A stretch of 64,000 bases of DNA from Lamellibrachia satsuma (lineage: Eukaryota; Annelida; Polychaeta; Sabellida; Siboglinidae): assembly GCA_033239005.1 (NCBI GenBank), contig BSQZ01000036.1:260001-324000 (forward strand). The letters run 5' to 3'. Positions 1-14,700 of the stretch are shown here, piece after piece; within the stretch, counting starts at the first letter, position 1, and every line of letters begins with the position of its first letter. The translations under genes were made by a program, and so were the position numbers. The notes under the pieces are model-generated. The model saw nothing but the letters and a program-made list of their open reading frames with translations. It searched no databases and had not been told where the DNA came from.

Positions 1-446
1 TTTCTTATGAAAAGCGGTACGTTAACGACTGTACGCACAAAATCCTTACCCGCGTGCATACAGTAACATAACAATGTCACCGGAAGAGAGGTGCATGTTG
101 GGTAGTGATGTGTCCTTTGTTAGGCAAATAATCTACACAACAAAAGGAGCCAATTATTAGTCTGACACATTCTACAGCAGGTGACAGTGAGGTGTGCAAA
201 ATCCTTTGTTAGGCAAACGCCATGTGTTTGACCTTTGCAAGAGGATTGTCGACGCACACCTGTCACCTGCTGTAGAATGTGTCAGACTAATAATTGGCTC
301 CTTTTGTTGTGTAGATTATTTGCCTAACAAAGGACACATCACTACCCAACATGCACCTCACTTCCGGTAACATTGTTATGTTACTGTATGCACGCGGGTG
401 AGGATTTTGTGCGTACAGTCGTTAACATACCGCTTTTCATAAGAAA
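1..446. repeat. Large foldback (inverted repeat) element, MITE-like
   Basis: The left arm (1-197) and right arm (254-446) are near-perfect reverse complements over about 195 bases, with a 56-base loop at 198-253. I see only a few mismatches plus one small indel near the loop. The outer end TTTCTTATGAAAAGCGG recurs in reverse at the right end. No coding sequence is present. The left boundary coincides with the window edge, so the element may extend further left. The high arm identity suggests a young non-autonomous DNA element or a recent palindromic duplication. Confidence 0.9.
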
Positions 447-1244
447 TCCATATATGTTTTTAATGACAAGTAGGTATAGTGAAAGTTTATTCATTGGGAC
501 GTTTGTGTAAGGTCACAGTATTCGGATTACGCATCGCAACGCCGAGATACGGATGTTGAAAGGTGAGTGGGGTCATCCCTAGTTGCATACCCTTATATAT
601 ATATATATCAGTTACAGGGGCTCAAGCTGATTCAGTTGCCCGTGGTTGAGATCACTGGCATCGTGGGCGATAATACGGTGTAGACATAGTTACGCCGCCA
701 GTTCACCACTTTAAAAAAATAAACATACATCACTAATGCTTAATATACTATCATACAAGATGTGCATGCCATAAATAAGAAAATATAAAGTACTAGTAAC
801 TGGTTGTTTTACAATATAGTAATCACTACCATTAAAACTACCGTAGCATAGGCGCCGTAGTTCTGGCGTTTCAGCCTTTCAAAAACGGCCATTTAAACGT
901 CGCATTAAAACAGTTGTTGGTACGAAACATCATGATGTAATGTTGTATGATGGTTACACAATAAGACAGGCGTTTGTATTTATGCTGCTAAGTATAACAC
1001 ATCACAAAAACTTACCTTTTTAAACACGTTTCATTTTTATAGAAAGCACCGTTTTTGCCGGGGTGTCTCATGGAATATTTGCCGACGTAGCGGTGTCCCA
1101 AAAATAATCGCCTATATAATTTGGAAAGGTGTTTCGTATAATGTTTTATTTCATTAGCTGTATTTCTCATTAGTTTCCCTTACAGTGTAGGTTAACTTGT
1201 TATGTACACGTTTCCATTAAGCTGTGTGTATATATGTGTGACAT
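447..1244. other. Non-coding sequence, nothing recognised
   Basis: AT-rich sequence between the foldback and the CR1 element. It holds a short TA run near 596-608. I see no exon-like open frame, RNA gene or known repeat. Confidence 0.5.
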
Positions 1245-3757
1245 AAACGCTATAAAGGAAGTTAGTAAAGGTGAATGTATCATAATGGGAGATTTTAACC
1301 ATGGACACATAAAATGGAATTCTCTAGAGAGCACAGCCACAGGGATTGAGGATCAACAATTTCTATGTTTAATCCAGGATAGCTTTCTTACTCAGCACGT
1401 ACTAGAACCAACTAGGGGAGAAAATGTATTAGATATAGTTTTGTCATCACAAAAAGAATTAGTGGACAATGTAAAAATATTTGAACCATTGGGTAATAGT
1501 GACCATAATCAAATACATTTTGACATCAATGTAAAATCAGAAAGTAAAAATAAGAAAACGTACAAGAGAAACTTCCACAAATGTAACTACAAAGATATGA
1601 GAAAATACTTAGCAAAGCTAGATTGGAATAACATGCTGATGAATAAGACCGCAATTGAATGTTGGAATATTCTAAAATATGAAATTGAGAGTATCATCGA
1701 TAAATTTGTTCCCTTCCAAAAACAAGGAAAACAGTGTAGAAAGAAACACTTGTCAAAAGAGGCAATTAGAAAAATAATGCTAAAACAAACTATGTGGAGG
1801 GTTTATAGGCGTACCAGAAAGGAAGAAGACTATGCAAAATACAAAGAGGCACTTAATGCAGCTACAACTGAAATCAGACAATCTAAAAGAAGCTATGAGC
1901 AAAAACTGGCATGTAACATAAAAAATGACAGCAAGAGTTTTTATGCATATGTCAGGAGTAAACAAAACGTACAAGACAAGGTTGGATCTCTAGAAGACAG
2001 TGCTGAAAATATAATATCACAGGGGTTTTTAATGGCGGAAGACCTAAATGGTTACTTCAGTTCAGTGTTTACCAAAGAAGATATTAGTTCATTACCAGTT
2101 GCTGATGTTAAATTTCAGGGGGCTAAATCTGACTATTTAGGACCGTTAGTTGTAACTCCAGAATTGGTAGCTAAGAAAATAAAGGCAATGAAGGATAACA
2201 AATCACCGGGAGTGGATGGGATTCCTCCAAAATTACTAATGGAAACAGTAGATCAAATCAGTATACCACTTGCAAGAGTATTCAACTTGTCATTAAAAGA
2301 GGGAGTTGTTCCGTTTGAATGGAAAGAAGCAAACATCATACCATTATTTAAAAAGGGTTCGAGAAATAAGTCAGAGAATTACAGACCAGTGAGTTTAACG
2401 TCAGTGATTTGTAAATTATTAGAAAGGTTAATTAAAGACCATATGGTGGACTTCCTCGTTAAGCATAAATTATTAAATTCATCTCAACATGGATTCCTTA
2501 AAGCGAGGTCATGCTTAACAAATATGTTATGTTTTTTGGAAGAAATCACTAAGTGGATAGACCTGGGTCGCCAGTAGATATTATCTACTTAGATTTTCAG
2601 AAAGCTTTTGACAAAGTGCCACATCAAAGATTACTACTTAAATTAAAAGCCCATGGTATCGGGGATAGCATAACTGACTGGATAGAACAATGGCTGACTG
2701 ACAGAAGACAACGAGTTGTAGTAGATGGAGAAGTTTCAAATTGGAAATCGGTTTTGAGTGGGGTACCTCAAGGATCAGTATTAGGACCTATATTATTCTT
2801 AATTTATATCAATGACTTGGACGACAGTATAACAAGTAACGTACTGAAATTTGCGGATGACACAAAACTGTTTAGAAAGGTTAATACTGATGGTGATAAA
2901 CAACATTTACAAAACGATCTAGACAGATTAGTGAAATGGTCTGAGAAATGGCAGATGCTGTTCAATTTTGGAAATGTAAATGCCTACATACAAGACATGG
3001 GAACTTGAATGCAAACTATAAAATGGGAGATACTGTTCTGGGTACTACTGTAAAAGAAAAGGACTTAGGAGTTACAATAAGCGCTGATATGAAAGTTTCA
3101 GAGCAGTGTGGTATTGCAGCTTCAAAGGGTAATCAAATTCTTGGATTGATTAGAAGAAACATAACATACAAGGGAAAAAAGTTAATTATACCTCTTTATA
3201 AAGCAATAGTTAGACCTCATTTAGAATACTGTATACAAGCATGGAGACCATATCGTAAGAAGGATATAGATACGCTTGAACGCATACAAAGGAGAACAAC
3301 TAAAATGATTCCAGAACTTAGAGACCTTAGTTATGAAGAACGCCTGAAAGAATGTGGTTTAACAACTCTAGAGACAAGGAGGTTAAGAGGAGATCAGATT
3401 GAAGTTTTTAAGATATTGAATGGGTATGAAAATATTGATAGAAATATGTTTTTCTCACTCAAGAAGCATAGCAGAACTAGAGGACATGAGGTAAAATTAG
3501 TAAAGGATCAATGTAGATTGGACATCAGGAAGCACTCGTTCTCACAGAGGACAATAAATGAACGGAATAAATTGTCTACAGATTGTGTAACTTCTAGCAG
3601 CGTGAATATGTTTAAAAACAAGGTTGACACATATCTCAGGAGGGCGGGTTATAAGTAGGTGAACATTGTTGGACTCTCGATAAGCCAATGGCTTCCTTGT
3701 CCACTTGCCATCTGGGCCTTTGGCTTGGATGGCAAATCTTGTTAAATCTTGTTAAAT
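1245..3757 (+). mobile_element. CR1-like LINE, 5'-truncated, ORF2 broken by two frameshifts
   Basis: Homology to the other CR1 copies in the window starts inside the endonuclease domain at about 1245. Endonuclease motifs GDFNHGH (near 1290) and NSDHNQI (near 1495) are present. The reverse transcriptase follows, with NKSPGVDGIPPKLL (near 2200), LDFQKAFDKVPHQR (near 2590), SGVPQGSVLGPILF (near 2757) and the catalytic FADD (near 2853). Single-base losses shift the frame near 2565 and near 2970; otherwise the coding frame reads to 3658. The 3' UTR ends in two copies of AATCTTGTTA at about 3737-3757, the same tail seen on the other CR1 copies. This is a dead copy, 5'-truncated as is usual for LINEs. 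Confidence 0.93.
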
Positions 3758-5738
3758 CATTGTGTGTACACATGCAATAATTGTATAGGATTGTTGCATA
3801 CAAAGTTTTGACAAGATATTTTATGATAACCCTACTGCTGAACTTCAAATTGTCCTATTTTTCCAGGCCTCGTTAATCCATCCCATAGTGAATATCTACA
3901 CACAAAGCTCAGTCTGTTTCAACATGTTGTGATAATATATATATTGTTGTTAAAATATCCACCAATTCTGTCCAATACAAATGCAGTATTATCATTCCAT
4001 GACTTGTCAAGGATGTACATTCTGGTCCAATGTATGCATACACAAAGGCATAAACATTTTCTTGATGTCTCTACTCATGCAGCTGCCATTATGAATAAAA
4101 TCACTGGGCAATGACCAAATAATATTGAAAACATGTATGATAGCCAATTGCAAATGCAGGAAAGAATTAGACTATTGTTGCTTGGCTAACTATCAGTATC
4201 AGATTTTCTATCAATATTTTGTGAGTGTTTTACTTGTTGAAATAAAAATTTACAATGACACAGCTAACTTTTCTGAACTTAATTAGAAGTACATGGAAGC
4301 ATAAACAAAACATAATTAAGGTTTTACTTTATGGCATATGAATTTGCAACTAGCTTGCATATTTTCTCATCAAATATGTATCTTATTATGCTGCATCTGA
4401 ACGTAATTACAACAGAAGTACTCATTAGCTGAAAATAAAAATCTTTATTGCTATACAAATAAATTAGGACAAAAACAAACAATAAATAAATAACAATTAA
4501 TGCAAAACCTTATCTAATAAAGACATTGTTGATTTACAAAAAAAACACTGAAATATGAAGAAACAATTTTCCTTTAATCACAACTATTGAGATTTACTTA
4601 CAATAGTTATTGTGATTAAAAGAAAATTGTTTCTTCATTATTATCTACCAACTTGATGAACGTTTTCATGGACCATTGAAATAACATAGTAAAAGAGGTT
4701 GTGTTATGGATTTTGAAATCTTAGTTTGTGAAACAATGTGTAGCATCCAAAGTTTAAATGTTCACCCATCATGGCTTACTATATACACAGTATTTTTACT
4801 TTGTTAGTTCACCTAATTTTTCCAACACCAAGTAGTGGTGTAGGTCAGGGTGAATAATGATTGCAGTCTTACCCTGTGCACCCAGGTTTGTCATATGTGC
4901 CAACTCTTATAGTGTCTGTAAATGTCACGGATTTTCGGAAATTTCATAGTCTTATGAGCATAGGAGATCATTCCCCATGGGTTTTGTGTATTTGGAACAA
5001 GGATTTTGTGATCTTACAGATTTCTACTGCCAGTTTTATAGGTGTGCAGTGTTTTGCTGTGCACTACTCAAGGTTATCACCCATGGTTGTAGCTAGCAAG
5101 GTTGGATGAGACTGGCATTTCATCAACACTGCAGCCATGTCTTTATCTGGACTACCATATCATACTAAACTTATTACTCTCTACTTATGGAAACATTCAA
5201 CACAAAACTACACATGAAGATTTCCATTGAAATATTTTTTTTTAAACTGTGGATAAGCTTTAGTACAATAATGATAATACTATGCATTACTATATGGAAT
5301 ATTATAATGAAACAAATTGTGTCCTGCTTGGACAGAAAAGCAGTTTTTTGTTTTTCAAAGTTTACCCCCCCAAACATTCCCTTAGCAAGAACACAATAGG
5401 TTGAGTTGAGGCTGAAATACATTGAAATCTTGAGGACTTGAAATAGAATTGCAGAGAAAAGTCTCATTATAGCAAAATATCTTTTGAACTGACGTCTCTT
5501 TTTGCTGAAGGTTTCTTGATGTGAATGTAGATGACCTCTTTCATGTTTCGTTCGAAAAACACAGAACACCTCTAGTGGCAAAAATACTAGTAATCACAAA
5601 TTGTGATCAAGCTGCCCACAACTGGGATTGAACATGTACATAAAAGAATGATAAAAATGGAAACTGTGAAAGTATTTCAGTCAGGTACAATCTTGAAGAA
5701 GTGCCTTTGTGAGATGCCTGTTGTGTCAACCACAGGTG
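3758..5738. other. Intergenic region downstream of the FG-GAP gene
   Basis: AT-rich sequence between the CR1 tail and the stop codon of the minus-strand FG-GAP gene. The 3' UTR of that gene should lie at its right end. Apart from the inverted repeat at 4555-4637, no gene or known element is recognised. Confidence 0.5.
4555..4637. repeat. Short inverted repeat (hairpin)
   Basis: TGAAGAAACAATTTTCCTTT followed by AATCACAACTATTG is mirrored as CAATAGTTATTGTGATT and AAAAGAAAATTGTTTCTTCA. The arms are about 35 bases with a short loop at about 4590-4600 and a few mismatches. It could be a small palindromic MITE; no coding potential. Confidence 0.75.
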
Positions 5739-8700
5739 TCAGTCATCTGTGTCACCAAATTGGTGTTTGTCCGGCTGACAACACCAGCTGAGCAGAATGA
5801 TGCTGAGGATGACAGTCACGGCGACCAGTGTCATGTAGACGTAGTTACCATGGCGATGGATGCTGAAGCCCACGTACCTGTAACACGAGAACATGGGGAC
5901 CACTGAACACGTGTTATGCCAACAATGTGAAAAAACCTGCACAGAAACCTGCCTTCATCAAGTTGCTTTTCCTTGGTAGCCTTAGATGTACCATAAACCA
6001 CTGCACACGGCACAGTTTCAACATTTTAGAAATGTACATACTTTACTGTTCATGGGTGTGTCCTTAGTGTCCTTTGTATAGTTAGTGAAATTTTTTAATA
6101 AACTACGTTAGCACTGATATTTGCTGATTTAAGGACATGATTTAGTTAGACAGATGCGTACTGGAATCACAGTAACCAGACGATATGTTCCGCTTTCACG
6201 GCGAACAAATTTTGGCAACACGTTACAGCTTGACCACAGCCTGGTATAGTCTGTCTATATTTCGTTTTGAAACTTTCATGACTACGAAAATCATTTCTCT
6301 TACAGAACATTATTCACACCAATTTTGCACAAGACTGATCATTTGTATTTTGTATTAACAGTCAGAGAACAATGAGTTGTCTGCATAGTAATGCGGAACA
6401 ACGCTACCGTGAAAGGCATTTCCCGGCGTTGTGAATATATTTTTGGTGTCGCAAAGCTTCTCTGCCATTCGATTTTTCTGAACATTTTGTTTTTCAGACA
6501 TTATATTTGTTTTTTTATAGATTATTATTATAATAGATTACTTGTAAAAAAATGTCGCGTGAGAATGTCGGCAGGACATTAAAAAAACAATAAACCACTT
6601 TTTTAAATGTGGTGGCGGATCCCTAAACTGAAAAAATAAAAACCGTTCATATGCTAAATTTCAGCATCATAAGTGTTGTAAATATAAAAATTTATTAGGT
6701 AACGTTTCCTGATTGTTTGTGATAACAGAAATGTCGATAGATACTCGTATTAATGCTTGAAATGTGACAATTTTCACTGGCGTTTTACATATTGTTGACA
6801 AAACGTAATGGCCATTTCTAATATTGACATGTCTCCACAATGGCTCTTGAATCTGTATTTGTAATGTGTTGTCATCTACGATATCAGGTTATGCCAGTTG
6901 ACAAACACGTGGCAGAGACTGTTTACGATCGTTTTGATTGGCCCGTTAACCAGTGGTGTGACCAGTTCGGGGTCATAGGCCATTTCCATCATAGATTCAA
7001 AGGCACAACAAATTACATTAGCGCTGATATTTGCTGGTTTAAGGACATTATTTAGTTAGATATAATACTGATGTGTACTGGAATCGCAGTTATCAGACGT
7101 TATGTTCCACGTTCGTGGTGAACGAATATAGCTGGTTCGAAGCTCGACACACATGCGGTTGTTACTATGAAAACATTGTCAACATTTCTAAGAAGTCAGA
7201 CTGTTTTTTTAAAGGATGGATTGGCGAAATATGACGCTAGTGCCGGGTGATTATTTGTGATATCGATGTTCAGTTCAATATTTCCTAGCTTTGAGGAAAA
7301 AATATTATGAAGAAAAAATGAAAAAAATCAACTGACACGATAGCTACCCCAGCTACCTTAAGACCACTCGGCGTCTATAGCCAGGTATTCCCTGAATGAA
7401 CTGAAGCAATGTGGATGGAATAAAATTGCTCAACCTATGAAATGGCTGCAAAAAGATTCTAACTCAGGTTCTCTCTCGACTGAGAGCCTGATATTCTAAC
7501 CGCTATACTACAGTGCCTATGTCACTATGTCACTGCAACATACAAGTACGTACCCCTCTGGGCACACAACGAGTACATCAGTCCATCCGTCCCCATTAAA
7601 GTCTCCGAGGACTGGCTTAGTGAGCGGATGACAGGGAAGGGAATGACTTGCCAATATGTAGCCATCCCACAAATCAACGACTGCCATATGATCCCAGCCT
7701 GACACCAAGACAGCAGACTGTGAACAAACAACAGAGGTATCAGCACGATACACTAGAAATCGATATTTGTATGATCGTACTTTCGCGTCACTGCCTCACT
7801 GCAAGTAGCGGGGACAGTTTCGCTTGTGCCGCTTCCGGAATGTTCTGATTTAGGTTCTTCCATTGATTTTGCACAAATGAGCTAGCATGTTGGAGTGGAT
7901 ACTAGGTAGGTTTGGTTTTTAACAAAATTAATTTTTAATGAGACTAGCAAAAAATCGAACTGACTAAGCACATTTAATGGATAAGACAGTACTAATGTTT
8001 GAGCTGACTTCATTGACACTGTCATTCTGAGTGCTTTCATTCAGGAATCAACATATAAAAGCATTAAAAGTTTACGCTCTACCAGATACCCACATTTTGA
8101 TGGGTTATACACCACGATAAATGCAGCTATGGTTTCTTGACAGCTTGATTAAAAAATTATCTGAATCTTAGCTTAGGGCTAACATTTGGAGCTCCAAATA
8201 AAATTTGAGACGCTGATAATATGGACCTATGTGCCAAATGTTGTAGTCAAACCAACATAGTGCTGTGTACGTACAAACATATAGACATATAAAGCAATTG
8301 TGATACTCATCCTAGCATTTCCAGTTACTGAATAATCCAATCCATTAAACAGCTAAGTTCTGGTTAAAAAAGTATCTTTACTAACTGTGAATTCAACAGA
8401 AAGTTGTCATTGACACCAGAACATTGACATTGAAACTACGTACCTGTTCAGTGGTGTGGGTCTCAGGTGAGAATGGAAGTAAGCTTGGTTCGAAGGCGTT
8501 GATGTACACGTCACCCACATCGCTGAACTTGAAGCCATAGGTGGCTCCTGTAGGTCGCCTTAACACCGATGTCCACTCAGCCAGCACTGTTGTCTGTGAA
8601 AGACAACTATCATTCAGTAATCCGGTAACATAATTTTTGAGTAATTTTATTCATGTCAGTTAACAATATTTAAAAAAACCCACATGTATATGCGTATTGT

Positions 8701-11700
8701 ATGAAGTCTGAGAATAAAGCATCGAATTGAATTGAATTAAATCAGTTGCAATTAGTGTCAGTGATAATGACAATAACTGAAAGTGAAGACTTCCAAGACT
8801 GTGACGAGACCGTTGATGAAGACATCAGAAAAGGGCTAGGAGTTATGAGTGCAGTGGAGAAAGTGTGTGAGGCAAGGCTAAGTTATGAGGAATGGAGAAG
8901 AAAGCAGAGTGAAGATGGCATTGAACAGTTTAAAAGATGAAGTACAACAAATCCTGAAATTATAATTTACCAGGTAACATTTGTATACTGCAAAAAAATA
9001 CAGTATTCATTTAATAATACCACATCCACACAGATGTTTTCCGGGGTGACCCAATAAACTTCAGTCTCGTTTTTTGAGAAAGCTTCCAACTTTTGACACC
9101 ACCAGATTACAGCTGGATCGAGCAATAAGGAAGGAAGTTGTTCAATAGTAAGAAACAACTAACAGCAGTGCTCTATTTCCACCGAGACCAGGGCAAATAC
9201 CTGCCAGTTGAACTGTCCTTCTGGTCCATATGATGTCACATAGCCAGTTCTCGTGACAAAGATGCTGTCATAGCCTTCTCTCTCATTGGAAAATCTCTTT
9301 CCTAACAGATGACTGAGTATGCATGAAGGTTGGGCGATCCTATGCATAGAGACTGTTAGTCAGAACTGCACGATTGTGCTAAGATGACATGCATTGACAC
9401 TAATTAAACATGGACTGTAATTAGATACAAACATTGCATCACGTTTTGATACAGCCAACAGGGCATGAGATTAATTCACTTAATGACGCCATTATATTTA
9501 TTCAAGGGTTACAAAAACAAAAGTGCGATTCAATGATATCAAAAGGCCAATGTTTATACCAATACAACAATGCATTTTATTAATGTAAATACTTTTACTA
9601 AAATACCTCTTTACAATAACAGGTGAAACATCCACTGCTATGTCTTCAGTAATGGGTAGATGCGACAGGAACGACATAGAACCCCACCAGGTGGCATCCT
9701 CACACAGCGGCTCCACAAACAGCGCCCTCTGGTGTGGGTAAACACTCGATACATATGCGAGACACCTGTCATTGGTGAACTCCATGTCCACCTGATCCAG
9801 ACTGCCATCCATGTCTACATCACCATAGACTGTATGTCCCCTTTCCAATTTCACCAGTGTTGCAGGGTTGCCATTATGTAGATGCAGCACCTACAGCCAA
9901 ACACAAAATGTGTTTAGTTCTGGCAGTCCGACCAGTGTTATATTACAGCCTAAATTTTTTTCTCAACATGTTATCACACTGCAAGAATCAGCCATTTAAA
10001 CACACGTGTGAAGCAGATTTTTGAATGATTTTGTAGGGAAGGGTTGGGACTGGCCCTTCATGATTTAAAAGCTAACCCCAATCTTGAAGCAGTAGCCAAC
10101 CAGTGACTGACAGCAGGTGATCTAGGTCACAGAATAAAAAAATTAAGAATCACAACATGCATATTTACCTCGATCCCTTTATTATTATGTGTGATGACAG
10201 TGTTGGGTTTTGGTGTGCCTTCCCCTCGGTTGTCACTGGGCTTACCTCGATCCCTTTATTATTATGTGTGATGACAGTGTTGGGTTTTGGTGTGCCTTCC
10301 CCTCGGCTGTCACCGGGCTTACCTCAATCCCTTTATTATTATGTGTGATGACAGTGTTGGGTTTTGGTGTGCCTTCCCCTCGGTTGTCACCGGGCTTACC
10401 TCGATCCCTCTATTATTATGTGTGATGACAGTGTTGGGTTTTGGTGTGCCTTCCCCTCGGCTGTCACCGGGCTTACCTCCATCCCTTTATTATTACGTGT
10501 GATGACAGTGTTGGGTTTTGGTGTGCCTTCCCCTTGGCTGTCACTGGGCTTACCTCGATCCCTTTATTATTATGTATGATGCAGTGTTGGGTTTTGGTGT
10601 GCCTTCCCGTTGGCTGTCACCGGGCTTACCTCGATCCCTTTGTTATTATGTATGACGCAGTGTTGGGTTTTGGTGTGCCTTCCCCATGACTGTCACTGGG
10701 CTTACCTCCATCCCTTTATTATTATGTTTGACGACAGTGTTGGGTTTTGGTGTGCCTTCCCCTCGGCTGTCACTGGGCTTACCTCCACCCCTTTATTATT
10801 ATGTGTGATGACAGTGTTGGGTTTTGGTGTGCCTTCCCCACGACTGTCACTGGGCTTACCTCCACCCCTTTATTATTATGTGTGATGACAGTGTTGGGTT
10901 TTGGTGTGCCTTCCCCTCGGTTGTCACTGGGCTCACCGCCACCCCTTTATTATTATGTGTGATGACAGTGTTGGGTTTTGGTGTGCCTTCCCCACGAGTG
11001 TCACCGAGCTTACCTCCATCCCTCTATTATTATGTATCACGACAGTGTTGGGTTTTGGTGTGCCTTCCCCTCGGCTGTCACTGGGCCTCCCCCAGCCACT
11101 CAATGGATGACTGTCAATTCCAAAAATATCTGACAAGATGGTAACGCTCTCCTTGCCATTGTCTGACTGGGTCACGGGGTCCAGCTTGTGAAGTTGCGAC
11201 AGCTGAATGCGTGTGTCAGTCAGACTGTTCCAACTGTGTGGCTGCAAGGAAGACAACAATGCTTACTGGCAACCGTATACAAGGTCACCCACTTGATCAC
11301 TATCCAGTGACCTGAAGTGGTAACCACAGCCCCCTGGGGACAGGGGAGAGCCCTAAGCCCACTGTCAGGGTTCGTAGGGATTTGCCAACTTCAAATATAA
11401 GGACCTCATAAGGACTTCTAAGGACCTTTTTTCTTTTCCTTTTCACAGCATACTAGGAAAAAAATTAGTACTCAGGTGTGAAGAAATGGTGCATCCCCCA
11501 TCGAGAATCTGACTGATGCTGTTTAAATTTTTTCTTGTGTCCTACTGCCTACTCAATCATAGCTCTGCCTGCCTGATCATACCCCTGCCTGTCTGACGAT
11601 AGCCTTATCAGGCTGATCACAGCCCTGCCTATCTGACGATAGCCTTATCAGGCTGATCACAACCCTGACTGTCTGATCATTGCCCTGTCTGCCTGATAAA

Positions 11701-14700
11701 ATATATGCCAGCTAGTTACAAGCCATGTAAGCTTAATTTCAATCCTGTATGACTTTTATCCATTTTTCAGACAGTATTTCTGAAGTCTGTATTCGGCCTT
11801 CCTGCCACCAGAGCTCTTACCATGAGATTGAGCAAGTTGTTGCCAAACTTAGACCAGTGGACTTCTCCAGCATGCACATCTCCTCCATGAATCGCCAACT
11901 TCCAGTGATGATACTGCTTCAACTGCAATTAAAATATACATCATGCAATCCAAGTATTGACATTTTTCAAATATTATCCATAAGTTAATTTTTTTTAATA
12001 ATACCACCAAAGTACATGTAATATTTGTGCAGTAACTGGAGGATTTGATATTAAGACAGGTAATTGGTATTACTGAGAGCATGTGTTATTAACCATATAA
12101 ATGATATAACGTGTCCAAATGTTGCGTTTTCTAGTGGACTGCAATACCAGTATCACCAGTGCAATAGTCACATCACGGCATTTCTTAATTATGTATACAA
12201 TGTGAACTAATTATTTATTACATGGTGCATATGTGCTGAGTATGAAAGTGAAATGTTGTGATTTATGATGCTAAAGTGATGGTAAACTGAAACAGTGAAA
12301 GCAGTGAGCAATTTTGCAATATAAACATTTACTTAGCATACAACGATAACATGTCAACAAATAAAACTTAACTTTGTGGAGTTGGAATATCAGAAGGATC
12401 AATATTTGTGGTTAATAATTTTATTATGTCATTTATTGGTGCAGTCAACATTTCAAATATCACACAAATGCCTAGTTTTAAATGAACAAAAGGAGAAAAC
12501 AAAACAAACCTCCAACCTGCCCTCGAATTCACCAGGTAAGTGGTGCCACCTGGTGTCTCCAGTGCTGCCCTCAAGTGCAAAAGTAGAGAAATGAGTGAAG
12601 CTGTCCACTTGTTGTCCATCTTTTGACTTCTGGTCAGCTGCCTTGTGAGAATCTTCCAATCTAGACCAAAATAAATAATAAAATGAATTAGTTATGGACT
12701 GTGAACAGTGGCTCTGCTCAATAACAATGGATGGTGTCAGTATTACTGTATCTTCTTTCACGACATCGAAGTGGCATTACTGGCATCCCCTTGTTAACCA
12801 GGCACAACCCAGTGGTTCCTCTTAACTAAAGATAGAAATTGACTTGATCACAAAATAATTAAAAGGCAGCTGGAACCTGCTAATAAAATGGACAGTCTAA
12901 TGAAACATTCAAGGATAGATCTGACAGACATGCAGTCATCATAACAATGTAAATATTATCAAAACATGCAGCCCGTATACACCTACTTCATGTCATCACG
13001 CTCCATGTGACCAAAGTTGCCACCAACAATGACCGTGCCGTTGTCACCACTGCGCAGACTCTGTGGCACAATGAATACTGCGAACGATTTGATGACGTGA
13101 TGCTCTCTCATGTCACCGACATCCATAAGTTGTCGTCTCCAAAGAAGGCGCAGTTCACTGTCATAGCACAGCACCTCCCAGTTATCAAGGGCAATCACTA
13201 TCACCTGTCACAGAAAGTGCATGGCCATCAAAGATGACAGCAAGGTGAGAGAAATTTGGACATGCCCAGGAATTAAACAATTTATGACGTTTTTGTCTAA
13301 ATACTCATGAATGCAACACTGGAAAATTAACATACATTATAATAAAAAATAATTCCTGCTTCTGGGTAGTTGCTATGTGTACTTATATTGGTATGTGTCT
13401 GCTTGAATAATATGAAAAATACTTAAGTTTTGCAAAGGTGGCCTCACGATAGTGACCAGACAGGTCTTATTGACGGTCTCCCTGGCCAATGTATTTGTTG
13501 AATTAATTTATTTTTGTGCTTTTCTGCTGTGAATAATTAACTTTAATTATTTGATTTGTATTCATTATTATTGTACATAGTTTTTGGGCAAAAATAAATG
13601 CATCTTCCTGTCTTTTTGTACCATCACATTTACAGTGTTAGTGATGTAACGGCAATTCACAAACACAGCAATTCACAAACCAAAAATTAACCAGTTAATC
13701 AGGACTGAATAATTAAAATCAGAATATTGGGAAACTCATTGAGTTAGCCGTTGGTTCTCCAGCTAACTCAATGAGTATGTCACAAGCCTCAATGTTCAGA
13801 TCTTAAATAACCTCAGAATATGTCTGAATGAATCTGAGTGTGCCAAGGAACGTGAGGCTAAGCATGAGCCAAACATTACTCATGGTCAAGTTAGTACATA
13901 TTTAATTTACCAATGATCTTTAAGACTGAACATGGCGCGTGCAGCTTTGGACTGATCAGATCTAAGACTTTTTTCCATGAGAAATTCAATCCAAAATAAC
14001 AAAGAAATTTAGTTGAAACACCTTGTAGAGCCATTTATTTATTTGGTGATCAAACTTTATCATGATTTATTGATTAAAGAAGCATATCACTCAGTGATAC
14101 ACAGTTGATTTCAACATTGCCGAATTATTGTCTAGGGCGTAAGCCTAGTTTGTTGAATTAAAATTTAAGATCTTTCTTCAAAAATTCCCATTTTTAGGCC
14201 TTAAAATGCAAGATTCCATTATATAATCATTAAAACTCTGCACACCGACAGAAGCTATATTCATATTTTGGTGTCTGGCTTGTAGCCTAAACAAAACATT
14301 TTGGGTCACTGGCAAAGACAGTTATGAAGCAAGGAGCCAACATACCTCAGTTGGCTGTTCGCTACTCGTAGATTTCCTAGTATATCCAGTTGCCATGGCA
14401 ACAGGTCTGTTAATTCTGCCACCGTCATCACTGGTAACGGGTAACTGGATGTAACTACGAACAACTAAATCTGGTAGAAGAGAGCTAGCTACGACTGTCT
14501 GATAACCAAGCACCTCCAAATGTAGGCTGTTTGTGATCATTATGATCTCATTCAGTCCATCCGAATCGAGATCGGTAATCACGGGATGTGGAAGGAGTTC
14601 CTCGTGGCGAGGGTACTTTCCGTTTCGGTACAGCTCCAAAGGCACATGCTTCTTCCAGACAGGTGTCAGCACCAGTGCTTGGTGAACGCGTAGGAGATAC

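Noticed and set aside
10164..11090. CRISPR-like array
   Set aside because: The repeats have no unique spacers, and the DNA is clearly eukaryotic with introns and retrotransposons.
10157..11144. Series of overlapping plus-strand open frames with near-identical proteins
   Set aside because: They arise from the 77-bp minisatellite; the real coding sequence there is on the minus strand (exon 5 of the FG-GAP gene).
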